A stretch of 64,000 nucleotides of DNA from Flagellimonas olearia (GCF_009184425.1 NZ_WELG01000001.1:1983870-2047869), one strand, 5' to 3'; counted from the stretch's first letter, positions 27,628 through 38,018 are shown. Translations and numbers: made by a program. The notes: a model not told the origin generated them from the sequence alone.

Positions 27628-28347
27628 TTACTTTCTACGGCGTGGTTTTTTACCTCCATCTTGTTTACCGCCTTTTCCTCCTTGACTCTTGCTCAATCCT
27701 ACCAATGGGGAAAGTTCTCTTTTTCCATAGACCTCACCCTTCATGATCCAAACCTTGATACCCAATCTACCATAGGTAGTGTGAGCTTCGTGCAATGCAT
27801 AATCTACATCGGCACGGAAAGTGGACAATGGGATTCTTCCCTCCTTGTAAGATTCAGAACGTGCCATTTCAGCTCCGTTCAAACGTCCAGAAATCTGGAT
27901 CTTGATTCCTTCGGCATTCATACGGATTGCCGCAGCAATGGCCATTTTAATGGCTCTTCTGTATGAAATCCTGCTCTCAATCTGTCTTGCAACACTGGCA
28001 GCAACCAAATTGGCATCAAGCTCAGGTCTCTTGATCTCGTGAATATTGATCTGAACCTCTTTGTTGGTAATTTTCTTAAGCTCTTCCTTAAGCTTATCAA
28101 CTTCTTGACCTCCTTTACCAATGATGATACCTGGACGAGCCGTGGTAATGGTAATGGTGATTAATTTCAAGGTTCTCTCTATGATAACCCGTGATACACT
28201 GGCCTTGGCCAAACGTGCATGCACGTACTTTCTAATTTTATCATCCTCAGCCAGCTTATCGCCGTAATCGTTTCCTCCGTACCAGTTGGATTCCCATCCT
28301 CTGATAATTCCCAAGCGATTTCCTATTGGATTGGTCTTCTGTCCCAT
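27628..28347 (-). CDS. rpsC: 30S ribosomal protein S3
   Basis: 30S head protein at the mRNA entry. 239 residues. It has an N-terminal [20 protein letters not shown], a type II KH domain with [20 protein letters not shown], the C-terminal signature [20 protein letters not shown], and a basic, glycine-rich tail ([17 protein letters not shown]). Confidence 0.98.
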   Translation of the reverse strand: MGQKTNPIGNRLGIIRGWESNWYGGNDYGDKLAEDDKIRKYVHARLAKASVSRVIIERTLKLITITITTARPGIIIGKGGQEVDKLKEELKKITNKEVQINIHEIKRPELDANLVAASVARQIESRISYRRAIKMAIAAAIRMNAEGIKIQISGRLNGAEMARSESYKEGRIPLSTFRADVDYALHEAHTTYGRLGIKVWIMKGEVYGKRELSPLVGLSKSQGGKGGKQDGGKKPRRRK

Positions 28348-28357
28348 ATTCTATTTT

Positions 28358-28765
28358 CTAGCTTTGAACGTTGTTATTGGATTCCAAAATCATGGTCACA
28401 TGATTGGAACGCTTTCTGATTCTGTGGGCCCTTCCCTGAGGAGCAGGACGCAAACGTTTCAACATGGTTCCACCATCCACTCGGATTTCCTTGATATAAA
28501 GATCAGCATCCTCAATGCTGGCATCTTCATTCTTGGCCTCCCAGTTAGCAATGGCAGAAAGCAATAGTTTCTCCATTTTTCTGGAAGCTTCCTTTGAGTT
28601 GAACCTCAAGATGGCCAAAGCCATTTCGATTTGTTTTCCTCTTACCAAATCTGCCACCAATCGCATCTTTCTTGGAGATGTTGGGCAGTTGTTAAGCTTT
28701 GCAATAGCAAGTTGCTTCTTCTCTTCCTTTAACCTTTCGGCCATTTGTCTTTTACGAACTCCCAT
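28358..28765 (-). CDS. rplV: 50S ribosomal protein L22
   Basis: Its long hairpin lines the exit tunnel. 135 residues with [20 protein letters not shown], a helix with [20 protein letters not shown], and the tunnel loop [20 protein letters not shown] before [13 protein letters not shown]. The N-terminal extension [20 protein letters not shown] is typical of Bacteroidota. Confidence 0.98.
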   Translation of the reverse strand: MGVRKRQMAERLKEEKKQLAIAKLNNCPTSPRKMRLVADLVRGKQIEMALAILRFNSKEASRKMEKLLLSAIANWEAKNEDASIEDADLYIKEIRVDGGTMLKRLRPAPQGRAHRIRKRSNHVTMILESNNNVQS

Positions 28766-28772
28766 AGCTTAC

Positions 28773-29051
28773 TTACTTTTTACCTTTGTTTTTGGCTCCT
28801 GCATGACCCCTAAAAGATCGTGTAGGTGAAAATTCTCCAAGTTTGTGACCTACCATGTTCTCGGTAACATAAACGGGAACAAATTGCTTACCGTTGTGGA
28901 CCGCGATGGTCTGTCCTACGAAATCCGGCGTTATCATTGAGGCTCTAGACCACGTTTTGATAACCGTTTTCTTTCCTGATTCTATATTGGTTTGGACTTT
29001 CTTCTCCAGACTATGATGAACGAATGGTCCTTTTTTTAACGAACGTGCCAT
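28773..29051 (-). CDS. rpsS: 30S ribosomal protein S19
   Basis: 30S head protein that pairs with S13. 92 residues with [18 protein letters not shown] at the start, [20 protein letters not shown], and [20 protein letters not shown] followed by [12 protein letters not shown]. Confidence 0.98.
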   Translation of the reverse strand: MARSLKKGPFVHHSLEKKVQTNIESGKKTVIKTWSRASMITPDFVGQTIAVHNGKQFVPVYVTENMVGHKLGEFSPTRSFRGHAGAKNKGKK

Positions 29052-29063
29052 TTACTTTTTCTT

Positions 29064-29888
29064 TTATTTCTTTCTACGTTCTATGATGTATCTATTGGTA
29101 TCCTTGGTCTTGGAACGGGTTCTGAATCCTTTTGCGGGAATACCGTTCTTAGATCTTGGGTGACCTCCGGAAGCCCTTCCTTCACCACCACCCATTGGGT
29201 GATCGACAGGGTTCATGGCTACTGGCCTAGTTCTTGGTCTTCTACCCAACCATCTGCTTCTACCAGCTTTACCGGACACCAACAATTGGTGATCGGAGTT
29301 GGAAACCGCACCAATGGTAGCCAAACAAGTGGCCAATATCATACGGGTTTCACCAGAAGGCAACTTAATGGTAACGAACTTACCGTCCTTTGCCATCAAC
29401 TGGGCAAATGTACCGGCACTTCTCGCCATGACCGCTCCTTGACCAGGTCTCAATTCTATGCAAGAGATAATGGTACCCAATGGAACCTCGCTCAATGGAA
29501 GTGCATTTCCAATTTCAGGGGCAGAACCTGTTCCGGATTGGATCGTTTGTCCTACCTGCAAACCATTTTGGGCAACCACATATCTTTTTTCACCATCCTT
29601 GTACTCTACCAAGGCGATAAATGCAGTTCTGTTGGGATCGTATTGGATAGAAACCACAGTGGCCTCAACTCCCTGTTTGTCCCTTTTGAAATCGATGATT
29701 CGATATCTTCTCTTATGACCCCCACCTCTATGGCGCATGGTCATTTTTCCTTGACTGTTCCTACCACCTGACTTTTTTAACGGAGCAAGCAAGCTTTTTT
29801 CCGGCTTATCAGTAGTAATCGCGTCAAATCCGTTTACTACTCTAAAACGCTGCCCAGGGGTTATCGGTTTTAATTTTCTAACTGACAT
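29064..29888 (-). CDS. rplB: 50S ribosomal protein L2
   Basis: Largest 50S protein, needed for subunit joining and peptidyl transfer. 274 residues with the N-terminal OB-like domain ([20 protein letters not shown]), the SH3-like central part, and the signature [20 protein letters not shown], which includes the His involved in peptidyl transferase function. The basic tail ends [10 protein letters not shown]. Confidence 0.98.
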   Translation of the reverse strand: MSVRKLKPITPGQRFRVVNGFDAITTDKPEKSLLAPLKKSGGRNSQGKMTMRHRGGGHKRRYRIIDFKRDKQGVEATVVSIQYDPNRTAFIALVEYKDGEKRYVVAQNGLQVGQTIQSGTGSAPEIGNALPLSEVPLGTIISCIELRPGQGAVMARSAGTFAQLMAKDGKFVTIKLPSGETRMILATCLATIGAVSNSDHQLLVSGKAGRSRWLGRRPRTRPVAMNPVDHPMGGGEGRASGGHPRSKNGIPAKGFRTRSKTKDTNRYIIERRKK

Positions 29889-29897
29889 TTCTCGTCT

Positions 29898-30188
29898 TTA
29901 TAGATTACTGTAAAAATCAATAATATCACCTTCAGCCACATCAACAATTGCTTTTTTCATCGCATTTGTCTTACCGTGCTGGATTCCGGTTTTTGTATAA
30001 CGACTCTTACGCGCTGGTCCATAGTTCATGGTTCTCACCTTTTCCACAGAAACACCATAAGTAGCCTCTACCGCTTCCTTGATTTCCAACTTGTTAGCCC
30101 CAGGCTGAACATAGAAACCGTAACGATTGAAAAGCTCGCTGTCAGCGGTCATCTTTTCCGTAATAATCGGTCTTATCAACACACTCAT
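29898..30188 (-). CDS. rplW: 50S ribosomal protein L23
   Basis: Docking site for trigger factor and SRP at the tunnel exit. 96 residues with RPIITEKMTADSELFNRYGF, the ANKLEIKEAVEATYGVSVEK helix, and the basic VRTMNYGPARKSRYTKTGI loop. It lies between rplD and rplB with gaps under 10 bases. Confidence 0.97.
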   Translation of the reverse strand: MSVLIRPIITEKMTADSELFNRYGFYVQPGANKLEIKEAVEATYGVSVEKVRTMNYGPARKSRYTKTGIQHGKTNAMKKAIVDVAEGDIIDFYSNL

Positions 30189-30195
30189 GATACTT

Positions 30196-30825
30196 TTATT
30201 TCTTTAGGTTCGATTCAATTCCTTCCAAAGCGCTTTCGGTCAATACTAAACTGTTAGCGTTAACTATTTTGTAAGTATTTAATTCTGAGCCAGTTACAAC
30301 TTCGGAGCGTTCCAAATTACGCGACGACAAATATACGTTATTATTTGTATCGCCCAACACTATAAGGGACTTTTTATTTTCCAGACCCAAAGAGGTTAGG
30401 AAAGCTACAAAATCCTTGGTCTTTGGAGTTTCAAAATTGAAATCTTCCACAACCACTACGGATTTCTCCTTGGTTTTAAGGCTCAAGGCCGACCTACGGG
30501 CCAATCGCTTTACGTTTTTGTTCAATTTTTGGGTATAGTCCTTTGGTCTTGGACCGAAGATTCTACCTCCACCTCTAAAAACAGGGGATTTAATACTACC
30601 GGCCCTTGCGGTACCAGTTCCCTTTTGCTTTTTGATCTTACGGGTACTCCCGGCAATCTCAGCTCTCTCTTTAGCTTTGTGGGTCCCTTGTCTTTGATGC
30701 GCCAAATACTGCTTTACATCCAAATAGATGGCATGCTCATTGGGCTCTATGGCGAAAACATCGTCAGAAAGGTCTACCTTTCTTCCGGTCTCTTTTCCTT
30801 TGATATCTAAAACTGCAACCTTCAT
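30196..30825 (-). CDS. rplD: 50S ribosomal protein L4
   Basis: Its extended loop reaches the exit tunnel. In E. coli L4 also represses the S10 operon. 209 residues with the loop [20 protein letters not shown] and [20 protein letters not shown], then the core [20 protein letters not shown]. Its ATG overlaps the rplC stop by one base (TAATG), implying tight coupling. Confidence 0.98.
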   Translation of the reverse strand: MKVAVLDIKGKETGRKVDLSDDVFAIEPNEHAIYLDVKQYLAHQRQGTHKAKERAEIAGSTRKIKKQKGTGTARAGSIKSPVFRGGGRIFGPRPKDYTQKLNKNVKRLARRSALSLKTKEKSVVVVEDFNFETPKTKDFVAFLTSLGLENKKSLIVLGDTNNNVYLSSRNLERSEVVTGSELNTYKIVNANSLVLTESALEGIESNLKK

Positions 30826-31442
30826 TACTTCTCAATTGTTACGTAAGCATTCTTGTGCCCTGGAACACATCCTTTCACTACGATAAGGTTTTTCTCAGGA
30901 ACCACTTTCAATACTCTCAAGTTTTGGACTGTTACTCTATCGCCACCCATTCTACCGGCCATTTTCATTCCTTTGAAAACTCGGGCAGGATATGATGCGG
31001 CACCAATGGAACCAGGAGCTCTCAATCGGTTGTGCTGACCGTGGGTCGCTTGACCTACTCCACCAAAACCATGACGCTTAACAACCCCTTGAAATCCTTT
31101 ACCTTTTGATGTACCAATTACATCAACAAATTCACCTTCCACAAATAGGTCCGCACCTACGACGTCCCCTAATTTGTATTCACCTTCAAAATCTTGGAAT
31201 TCAACGACTTGTTTCTTTGGAGAAGTACCTGCTTTCTTAAAGTGGCCGGTTTCGGCCTTGTTAGCACGTTTTTCTGCCTTGTCATCGAAACCAAGCTGAA
31301 GGGCACTGTACCCGTCAACCTCTTCGGTTCTGACTTGGGTAACCACGCATGGTCCAGCTTCGATAACGGTACATGGAACGTTCTTTCCATTCTCGTCGAA
31401 GATGCTGGTCATACCGATTTTTCTTCCTATTAACCCAGACAT
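30825..31442 (-). CDS. rplC: 50S ribosomal protein L3
   Basis: Early assembly protein near the peptidyl transferase centre. 205 residues with [20 protein letters not shown], the signature-bearing central region ([20 protein letters not shown]), and [20 protein letters not shown] leading to [19 protein letters not shown]. The 205-base gap before it, with hairpins, is the longest within the superoperon. Confidence 0.98.
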   Translation of the reverse strand: MSGLIGRKIGMTSIFDENGKNVPCTVIEAGPCVVTQVRTEEVDGYSALQLGFDDKAEKRANKAETGHFKKAGTSPKKQVVEFQDFEGEYKLGDVVGADLFVEGEFVDVIGTSKGKGFQGVVKRHGFGGVGQATHGQHNRLRAPGSIGAASYPARVFKGMKMAGRMGGDRVTVQNLRVLKVVPEKNLIVVKGCVPGHKNAYVTIEK

Positions 31443-31503
31443 ATTTAACTAATTATTAATTGTTTACTTTTCTTTATTTACGCCAATTTCTTGGCAAAAA
31501 AAT

Positions 31504-31534
31504 TGGGTCAAGAAAAACATTCTGCTCTGACCCA
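31504..31534 (-). terminator. Attenuator-like hairpin between rpsJ and rplC
   Basis: On the minus strand TGGGTCA, a 17-base loop and TGACCCA are followed by AATTTTTTTG, the layout of an intrinsic terminator. It lies inside an operon, so it would either cut rplC expression partially or be conditional. The loop is long for a plain terminator. Confidence 0.55.
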
Positions 31535-31598
31535 GATTTTTTTCTTTCACCGTTTTTCCCGAACCATCGTCCGAGACATGTAATTTTTTTAGTTTTAA

Positions 31599-31635
31599 GT
31601 GTTGAGTTTTAACTTCAATGCTTAAAACCCAACAC
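31599..31635. repeat. Strong inverted repeat in the rpsJ-rplC gap
   Basis: The arms GTGTTGAGTTTTAA and TTAAAACCCAACAC pair over 14 positions, with one G-T wobble, around a 9-base loop. It starts 12 bases downstream of the rpsJ stop and is not followed by a T-run on the minus strand. Sequence of the same GTTGAGTTTT type occurs near 3936 in an unrelated gap, which suggests a dispersed repeat and not a conserved leader. Confidence 0.7.
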
Positions 31636-31647
31636 CTACAACTTTTA

Positions 31648-31953
31648 TCAGACCTTGATCTCAACCTCAACACCGCTGGGAAGCTCAAGCTTCATAAGGG
31701 CATCAATGGTTTTTGATGAAGAGCTGTAAATATCCAAAAGCCTCTTGTAAGAGCTCAATTGGAACTGCTCTCTTGATTTTTTGTTCACGTGGGGTGAACG
31801 CAAAACCGTGAATATCTTCTTGTGCGTAGGCAATGGAATGGGTCCAGTTACCACAGCACCGGTCGTTTTTACTGTTTTCACGATCTTCTCAGCAGATTTG
31901 TCCACCAAATTGTGATCGTAAGATTTCAATTTTATTCTAATTTTTTGACTCAT
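31648..31953 (-). CDS. rpsJ: 30S ribosomal protein S10
   Basis: S10 lies in the 30S head and is also NusE, a partner of NusB and NusG in antitermination. 101 residues with [20 protein letters not shown], the signature [20 protein letters not shown], and [20 protein letters not shown]. It follows fusA directly, with no tuf between them. Confidence 0.98.
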   Translation of the reverse strand: MSQKIRIKLKSYDHNLVDKSAEKIVKTVKTTGAVVTGPIPLPTHKKIFTVLRSPHVNKKSREQFQLSSYKRLLDIYSSSSKTIDALMKLELPSGVEVEIKV

Positions 31954-31963
31954 CTTGCTGAAA

Positions 31964-34093
31964 TTAAGCGGTTACTCCTTTAGCTGCTTTAATCACCTCT
32001 TCCGCAATATTGGAAGGAGTTTCTGCATAGTGTGAAAATTCCATGGTGGATGTTGCCCTACCTGAAGACAATGTTCTCAAGGAAGTTACATATCCGAACA
32101 TTTCCGATAGTGGAACCTCTGCTTTTACCACTTTGGCACCAGCCCTATCATCCATGTTGTTCACCTGACCTCTTCTTCGGTTCAAGTCACCTACAATATC
32201 ACCCATGTTCTCTTCAGGTGTAAGCACCTCCAACTTCATGATGGGCTCCATTAGAACGGCACGGGCTTTTTTGGCAGCCACTTTGTAACCAAGCTTCGCA
32301 GCCAACTCAAAGGACAAGGAATCAGAATCCACAGGGTGGAAAGATCCATCCTTAAGGGTAATTTTCATGCTATCCATTTCAAAACCAGCCAACGGCCCGT
32401 TTTTCATAGCTTCCTTGAAACCTTTTTCTACAGATGGGATATATTCCTTTGGAATGTTACCACCTTTAATTTCGTTGACAAATTCCAATCCGGCTTTGGT
32501 CTCGTCACTTGCAGGCTCCATCGTAAATACGATATCCGCAAATTTACCACGACCACCGGTTTGTTTCTTATATGTTTCTCTGTGATCCGCTGTAGCAGTA
32601 AGGGCTTCCTTGTACTCAACCTGTGGTTGACCTTGGTTCACCTCTACCTTAAACTCACGTCTTAAACGGTCCACGATGATATCCAAGTGAAGCTCACCCA
32701 TACCAGAAATAATGGTCTGTCCTGAAGCTTCGTCTGTTTTCACCTGGAAGGTTGGATCTTCTTCCGCCAATTTGGCCAAAGCCATACCCAATTTATCCAC
32801 ATCAGCCTTGGTTTTTGGCTCAACCGCGATACCAATAACGGGATCGGGGAAGTTCATACTTTCCAAAACTATAGGTGCATTTTCAGCAGACATGGTATCT
32901 CCTGTCTTGATATCCTTAAATCCAACAGCCGCACCAATATCACCAGCCTCAATATAATCGATGGCGTTTTGTTTATTGGAGTGCATCTGATAGATTCGAG
33001 AAATACGCTCTTTCTTACCTGAACGGTTGTTCAAGATGTAAGAACCTGCATCCAAACGACCAGAATATGCTCTAAAGAAAGCCAAACGACCTACGAAAGG
33101 ATCGGTAGCAATTTTAAAGGCAAGTGCCGCAAAGGGATCTTTAGGATCCGGCTTTCTGGTAACTTCCTCACCAGTATCAGGATTGGTTCCTACAATATCA
33201 TCTTTATCCAAAGGAGAAGGCAAGTAGCGACAAACGGCATCCAAAAGGAACTGAACCCCTTTGTTCTTAAAGGAAGAACCACAAACCATAGGAATGATAG
33301 CCCTGTCCATTACCGCAGCACGCAATGCAGCATGCACTTCTTCTTCTGTGATGGAATCTTCATCCTCGAAGAATTTCTCCATCAAATTCTCATCATATTC
33401 TGCAACAGCTTCAATCAAGGCAGCTCTGTACTCCTTCACCTCATCCAACATGTCAGCAGGAATATCCACAACATCAAATGTAGACCCGAAGTTATCATCG
33501 TGCCATACGATCGCCCTGTTCTTGGCCAAATCCACAATACCTTTAAAGTCGGCTTCGTCACCAATAGGCAATACAATTGGCACCGCATTGGAACCCAACA
33601 TCTCACGAACCTGCTTGCACACGTTCAAGAAGTTGGAACCTTGACGGTCCATTTTGTTCACGAATCCAATTCTAGGCACTTTGTAGTTATCGGCCAATCT
33701 CCAGTTGGTCTCGGATTGTGGCTCAACACCATCTACCGCACTGAACAAGAACACCAAACCATCCAAAACACGTAAAGAACGGTTTACCTCAACGGTAAAA
33801 TCCACGTGTCCGGGAGTGTCAATAATGTTAAAGTGGTAATCCTTGGTATCAGGCAATGGCTGCGCGTTCTCCATTGGGAACTTCCATGTACAAGTAGTAG
33901 CCGCGGAAGTAATGGTAATACCACGCTCCTGCTCTTGCTCCATCCAGTCCATGGTAGCTGCACCATCATGCACCTCACCAATTTTGTGACTCACACCTGT
34001 ATAAAAAAGAATACGCTCTGTAGTAGTTGTTTTACCAGCATCAATGTGAGCTGCAATACCTATATTCCTTGTATATTTTAAATCTCTTCCCAT
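31964..34093 (-). CDS. fusA: Elongation factor G
   Basis: GTPase that moves tRNA and mRNA through the ribosome. 709 residues with the G1 motif [16 protein letters not shown], switch region [31 protein letters not shown], and NKMD. Domains II to V follow in the normal order, including domain [20 protein letters not shown] and the C-terminal [20 protein letters not shown]. It belongs to the str part of the operon, eight bases after rpsG. Confidence 0.98.
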   Translation of the reverse strand: MGRDLKYTRNIGIAAHIDAGKTTTTERILFYTGVSHKIGEVHDGAATMDWMEQEQERGITITSAATTCTWKFPMENAQPLPDTKDYHFNIIDTPGHVDFTVEVNRSLRVLDGLVFLFSAVDGVEPQSETNWRLADNYKVPRIGFVNKMDRQGSNFLNVCKQVREMLGSNAVPIVLPIGDEADFKGIVDLAKNRAIVWHDDNFGSTFDVVDIPADMLDEVKEYRAALIEAVAEYDENLMEKFFEDEDSITEEEVHAALRAAVMDRAIIPMVCGSSFKNKGVQFLLDAVCRYLPSPLDKDDIVGTNPDTGEEVTRKPDPKDPFAALAFKIATDPFVGRLAFFRAYSGRLDAGSYILNNRSGKKERISRIYQMHSNKQNAIDYIEAGDIGAAVGFKDIKTGDTMSAENAPIVLESMNFPDPVIGIAVEPKTKADVDKLGMALAKLAEEDPTFQVKTDEASGQTIISGMGELHLDIIVDRLRREFKVEVNQGQPQVEYKEALTATADHRETYKKQTGGRGKFADIVFTMEPASDETKAGLEFVNEIKGGNIPKEYIPSVEKGFKEAMKNGPLAGFEMDSMKITLKDGSFHPVDSDSLSFELAAKLGYKVAAKKARAVLMEPIMKLEVLTPEENMGDIVGDLNRRRGQVNNMDDRAGAKVVKAEVPLSEMFGYVTSLRTLSSGRATSTMEFSHYAETPSNIAEEVIKAAKGVTA

Positions 34094-34101
34094 TGTAATG
34101 A

Positions 34102-34578
34102 TTAGAATCTAAAGTGTGAGAATGCTTTATTGGCCTCGGCCATTTTGTGTGTATCTACTCTTTTCTTCACTGCAGCACCTTCCTCCTTGGCAGCTGCCAA
34201 AATCTCAGAGGCCAGTTTCTGCGCCATGGATTTCTCGTTACGCTTTCTTGCGTAAAGAATCAACCACTTCATTGCAGTGGATATCTTTCTATCTGGACGA
34301 ATCTGCATTGGAATCTGGAATGTCGCACCACCCACTCTTCTACTTCTTACTTCAACGTGCGGCATAACATTGGAAAGAGCATCTTTCCATAGCTCCAAAG
34401 CGGTTTTTTCCTCGTCCGTGTTCTTTTCATCAACGATATCAATTGCATCGTAGAAAATCTTGAATGCAATTGACTTTTTACCGTCCCACATCATCATGTT
34501 CACGAAACGTGTAACAAGCTGATCGTTAAATCTTGGATCTGGTAAAAGTGGTCTTTTCTTTGCCTGCTTTTTTCTCAT
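34102..34578 (-). CDS. rpsG: 30S ribosomal protein S7
   Basis: Primary binder that nucleates the 30S head, and the str-operon repressor in E. coli. 158 residues with [40 protein letters not shown], the conserved [20 protein letters not shown], and a C-terminal [20 protein letters not shown]. Confidence 0.98.
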   Translation of the reverse strand: MRKKQAKKRPLLPDPRFNDQLVTRFVNMMMWDGKKSIAFKIFYDAIDIVDEKNTDEEKTALELWKDALSNVMPHVEVRSRRVGGATFQIPMQIRPDRKISTAMKWLILYARKRNEKSMAQKLASEILAAAKEEGAAVKKRVDTHKMAEANKAFSHFRF

Positions 34579-34597
34579 TGCTTCTTCTTAAAGTTGA

Positions 34598-34972
34598 TTA
34601 CTTTTTGGGACGCTTAGCACCATACTTTGATCTTCGCTGCGTTCTTCCCGCCACACCGGCAGTATCCAACGCCCCGCGAACGATGTGGTATCGCACACCA
34701 GGCAAATCCTTTACTCTTCCGCCTCTAACCAATACTATCGAGTGCTCTTGGAGGTTGTGACCTTCTCCAGGGATGTATGCGTTCACCTCTTTACCGTTGG
34801 TCAACCTTACCCTTGCAACTTTACGCATTGCAGAGTTCGGTTTCTTTGGCGTAGTGGTGTAAACCCGCGTACAAACCCCTCTTCTTTGAGGACACGAATC
34901 CAAAGCAGCCGATTTACTCTTCTTGGTAATTGTGGCCCTTCCTTTTCGTACTAATTGTGAAATTGTTGGCAT
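34598..34972 (-). CDS. rpsL: 30S ribosomal protein S12
   Basis: Decoding-centre protein that controls accuracy and is the classical streptomycin target. 124 residues with [20 protein letters not shown], the decoding loops [20 protein letters not shown] and [20 protein letters not shown], and [20 protein letters not shown]. Lys is present in TTPKKPNS and [15 protein letters not shown] ends the protein, so no resistance-type change is apparent at that lysine. It is the first gene of the superoperon. Confidence 0.98.
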   Translation of the reverse strand: MPTISQLVRKGRATITKKSKSAALDSCPQRRGVCTRVYTTTPKKPNSAMRKVARVRLTNGKEVNAYIPGEGHNLQEHSIVLVRGGRVKDLPGVRYHIVRGALDTAGVAGRTQRRSKYGAKRPKK

Positions 34973-35016
34973 TAAAATTCCTATTTAAAACTAAATAACC
35001 CCCATTTTGAGGGCTG

Positions 35017-35047
35017 CAAATGTAGTGATATTTCATTAGTAATCAAA
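35017..35047 (-). promoter_or_regulatory. Promoter of the str-S10-spc-alpha superoperon
   Basis: On the minus strand TTTG (35047-35044), 19 bases, and TACATTTG (35024-35017) match the Bacteroidota sigma-A consensus TTTG-N19-TAnnTTTG exactly. Transcription would start near 35010, giving a leader of roughly 38 bases before rpsL. Confidence 0.85.
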
Positions 35048-35151
35048 TCCCTTAAAGATTAATTTCAAATATTTTTTATTGTTCATTATATTTTGAAGCA
35101 TTTAATGCATTCACCAATACTTGTAAAATGATGCAAACAATCATTTTTGAC

Positions 35152-35177
35152 AAAAAAAAGCACCCCACAAGGTGCTT
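35152..35177 (-). terminator. Terminator of the 35198 gene
   Basis: The stem GCACC...GGTGC, extended by A-T pairs, with a CCACAA loop is followed on the minus strand by TTTTTTTT. It lies about 20 bases past the stop of the secreted-family gene. Confidence 0.85.
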
Positions 35178-35197
35178 TCCCCAATAGCTTGATCTTT

Positions 35198-36019
35198 TCA
35201 TTGACTGGCCACAGCAACCAGGTCGCCCATCAAGTCTGCTTTTCTGAAAACAGAAACTAAATCTTCTGCGTTTTTAAAACCTATACCCTTTTTCTTGATA
35301 TACCTGGCCAATTCTTTTTTAGAAGGGTCATTAAAAAAATCCAATACTCTATTCTTGCTCAACTTAACAAACATGGGGTCGTTATCCAAAACAGCGACAT
35401 AGTACTCCATCTTGTCCGAAAAGCGTGGCGGAAAATCAGTCCCATGGGATGTCTTTGCGTATTTCCCGTCGCGATAGGTTTTGCGCAATCTCTCATAGAC
35501 CGTATATGTGTTTCCGGAATAGATAGACACCACGTAGCCCCTTTTAATATTGTTTTTCTCATCCTTAAAGGTGAGATATTTATACTCCCGTCCATCCACC
35601 ACACAAGAGACATCCTTATCCCGAATAAGCGATTCCGCAGTAATACTATACTTGTTGCGCTTAACCTCCAAGTCATCGTTAAAAGCATCATATCGCACAT
35701 AAAATTCTGCCACTTCCTCCCCATTGTCATAAATGGCAGCCTTTTTAAACTCCTTTACATAATATGCACTTCCCTGCACCTTGGCGTAACCATCCGCCTT
35801 AGTAAAGCTCACATCACCAAACTTATTCTTCAAGTCAGAGAAGAAGTTCATTACCGTAGGGTTGTTTCCCATTGAGGCCTGGGATGTGCAACAAAGACCC
35901 AGTCCAGCCCTGCCAGCCTTATCGCCTCCTGGAGCAAAGGCAGGATTCATTAACTGGTATTGTCCAAAAACTGATACCCCAAACATTAAAAGAACACAAG
36001 AAATCAGTTGCTTTTTCAT
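35198..36019 (-). CDS. Secreted protein, tandem paralogue family, member 1 (divergent)
   Basis: 273 residues with a signal peptide (KKQLISCVLLMFGVSVFGQ). It shares the layout of the three genes downstream in coordinate order: GNNP near residue 51, a segment matching YxxEFKKAAIYDNG, the RYDAFNDDLEVK core, a conserved Cys in VSCVVDGREYKYL, a basic turn (KTYRDGKYAKTS), FPPRFSDKMEYYV, and a C-terminal helical hairpin. It is clearly more diverged than the others and has its own CC pair after the signal peptide. The function is unknown; the family looks all-beta then helical and lies outside the inner membrane. Confidence 0.75.
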   Translation of the reverse strand: MKKQLISCVLLMFGVSVFGQYQLMNPAFAPGGDKAGRAGLGLCCTSQASMGNNPTVMNFFSDLKNKFGDVSFTKADGYAKVQGSAYYVKEFKKAAIYDNGEEVAEFYVRYDAFNDDLEVKRNKYSITAESLIRDKDVSCVVDGREYKYLTFKDEKNNIKRGYVVSIYSGNTYTVYERLRKTYRDGKYAKTSHGTDFPPRFSDKMEYYVAVLDNDPMFVKLSKNRVLDFFNDPSKKELARYIKKKGIGFKNAEDLVSVFRKADLMGDLVAVASQ

Positions 36020-36423
36020 TCCTTTTTATTTTTAGATTAACTTCAAAAAAACCTCGTTTCAATCTTTATGAAACGTTCGCATCCGACCATAGCCAAATAT
36101 CGCAATTCCCATTTCTTTTCAATTTACATAAATTTTTCATATAACATGCTGAATTAGAACAAAATACAATTGTTTCTGCAATGAATTTACATATGCAAAA
36201 TAGATTTGGGCTATTCATAGCCCTAACATTCATAAACTTTTCTTTGACGCACCTTTAACCATGCTTCAGTTCAGCTTCAGGGAATACAGAAATGGCCACT
36301 GAAGTTTTTACGTTGAAGAAAAAGAAGGGAAGGACTTGACTTTAAGGAATATTCAGTTTTATCCAAAAAACCGATGGGCACAGATTTTGAATATTGTTAA
36401 AATTCTGTCTTGTCGATTTTTTA
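36020..36423. other. Intergenic, no gene recognised
   Basis: 404 bases between members 1 and 2 of the secreted family. A short perfect hairpin, GGGCTATTCATAGCCC (36208-36223), is the only structure seen, and it has no T-run. No exact TAnnTTTG box was found for the 36019 start. Confidence 0.6.
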
Positions 36424-37191
36424 CTACAACGTGTTGGCGTAAGTAAACAAATTCAACAAGTCATCGTCGTCATTTACATTGGGGCGTTTGTCCTTAAAAT
36501 AACCTTTGATAGCCTTCTGGTCCCCCTCCGAAAACACGGAAAGCACATCGGATTTTTTAGTTTTCATAAAAACCGGCATTTCACCTGTACGGGAAACATA
36601 GTATTCGGTCCTGTCCAAAAACCGGTGCGGAAATGATTTCTCCAAGGAGTTCCTAGCCTCCTTACCCTCCTTGAACACTTTCCTGTGTTTTACAAAGAGC
36701 GTATAATCCCCTCCCGCCACCACCGGCGTCAGATATCCTTTTTGGGATTCCCCATCCTCATCGGTATACATTATATAATGATACTCATTGCCATTTACAG
36801 AGCATGAGTACACCGGATGCTTCAACATGGACCTTACCACATCAGCACCCAAACTCTCCTTCAACTCCACTTCATCATTATAGGCATCATATCTAATGTA
36901 GAGTTTCTTGAAGGCCACACCTTCATCGTAAAGGGTCCCCAAAGTGAAGTTTTCATTGAGATAAATGGTTCCATCAATATCCTCCAAGGTAAGGTTTACC
37001 TCCTCACCCAAGCGACCGAACTTAATCCTCATATCATTATAGAGGTTCTCCATGGAAGGGTTGTTCCCGAACGCTTGATCTGGGTTACGAGCAGTCTGGA
37101 TAACCCCCCAAGGTTGAATAATCTTATTTTGGGCCATACCAACCGCAAAACCAAAAACCACGAAAACAGCAATAAAATATGGTCTCTTCAT
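36424..37191 (-). CDS. Secreted protein, tandem paralogue family, member 2
   Basis: 255 residues from the ATG at 37189-37191, where a signal peptide begins (MKRPYFIAVFVVFGFAVGMA); nine codons further upstream are open but do not fit a secreted protein. The mature part has FGNNPSMENLYNDMRIKFGR, VNLTLEDIDGTIYLNENFTL, a RYDAYNDEVELKESLGADVV core, the conserved YSCSVNGNEYHY, FKEGKEARNSLEKSFPHRFL and an ending in LLNLFTYANTL. It is nearly identical over most of its length to member 3, which points to a recent tandem duplication. Function unknown. Confidence 0.8.
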   Translation of the reverse strand: MKRPYFIAVFVVFGFAVGMAQNKIIQPWGVIQTARNPDQAFGNNPSMENLYNDMRIKFGRLGEEVNLTLEDIDGTIYLNENFTLGTLYDEGVAFKKLYIRYDAYNDEVELKESLGADVVRSMLKHPVYSCSVNGNEYHYIMYTDEDGESQKGYLTPVVAGGDYTLFVKHRKVFKEGKEARNSLEKSFPHRFLDRTEYYVSRTGEMPVFMKTKKSDVLSVFSEGDQKAIKGYFKDKRPNVNDDDDLLNLFTYANTL

Positions 37192-37250
37192 ACATCCTAA
37201 ATTTAAGACCTCAACCAACCTATCGTCCAGAAGAAAACGGACGTATAATA

Positions 37251-38018
37251 TTATAAGGTATTGGCATAGGTGAACAGATTCTGCAAATCAGCACTGTCGT
37301 TCACATTGGGGCGCTTTTCTTTTATATAGCCTTTGATTGCATTTTGATCTTCATCCAAAAACATGGAAAGCACGTCGGATTTTTTGGTTTTCATAAAAAC
37401 CGGCACCTCACCTGCACGGGAAACATAGTATTCCGTCCTGTCCAAAAATCGGTGCGGAAATGATTTCTCCAAGGAGTTTCTGGCCTCTTTTCCTTCTTTG
37501 AACACTTTTTTATGCTTCACAAAAAGATTGTAACCTTCTCCGGTCACTACCGGTGTTAGATATCCTTTTTGGGAATTCCCATCCTCATCGGTGTATATGG
37601 CATAATAATAGTCATTGCCATTCATGGAGCATGAGTATACCGGATGCTTCAACATGGACCTTACCACATCAGCACCCAAACTCTCCTTCAACTCCACTTC
37701 ATCATTATAGGCATCATAACGCATGTACAATTTCTTGAAGGCCACACCTTCATCGTAGAGCGTTCCCAAGGTAAAGTTTTCATTGAGATAGATGGTGCCA
37801 TCAATATCCTCGAGGGTAAGATTCACTTCTTCGCCCATTCTCCCAAATTTAACCCGCATATCATTGTACAGGTTTTCCATGGAAGGATTGTTCCCGAACG
37901 ACTGCTCCTTACTCCAAGTAATTCCGGAAATGACACTATACGATTGGACCTTGGCCTGACCCGCAGCAGTCATCACCACAAACCAAACACATCCTGCAGC
38001 AACAAATAACTTTCCCAT
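37251..38018 (-). CDS. Secreted protein, tandem paralogue family, member 3
   Basis: 255 residues with signal peptide MGKLFVAAGCVWFVVMTAAG. From FGNNPSMENLYNDMRVKFGR onward it is almost the same as member 2, down to SLEKSFPHRFLDRTEYYVSR and LFTYANTL. The two differ strongly in the signal peptide and the first 20 mature residues. That pattern suggests duplication followed by change, or gene conversion of the body. Only 59 bases separate it from member 2, so the two are probably co-transcribed. Confidence 0.8.
   Translation of the reverse strand: MGKLFVAAGCVWFVVMTAAGQAKVQSYSVISGITWSKEQSFGNNPSMENLYNDMRVKFGRMGEEVNLTLEDIDGTIYLNENFTLGTLYDEGVAFKKLYMRYDAYNDEVELKESLGADVVRSMLKHPVYSCSMNGNDYYYAIYTDEDGNSQKGYLTPVVTGEGYNLFVKHKKVFKEGKEARNSLEKSFPHRFLDRTEYYVSRAGEVPVFMKTKKSDVLSMFLDEDQNAIKGYIKEKRPNVNDSADLQNLFTYANTL

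Noticed and set aside
29160-29771. 203-codon plus-strand frame opposite rplB
   Set aside because: It is a shadow of the strongly conserved L2 gene. No independent coding evidence.
36208-36223. Small hairpin GGGCTATTCATAGCCC as a terminator or operator
   Set aside because: It stands about 190 bases from any gene end, has no T-run and no second copy.
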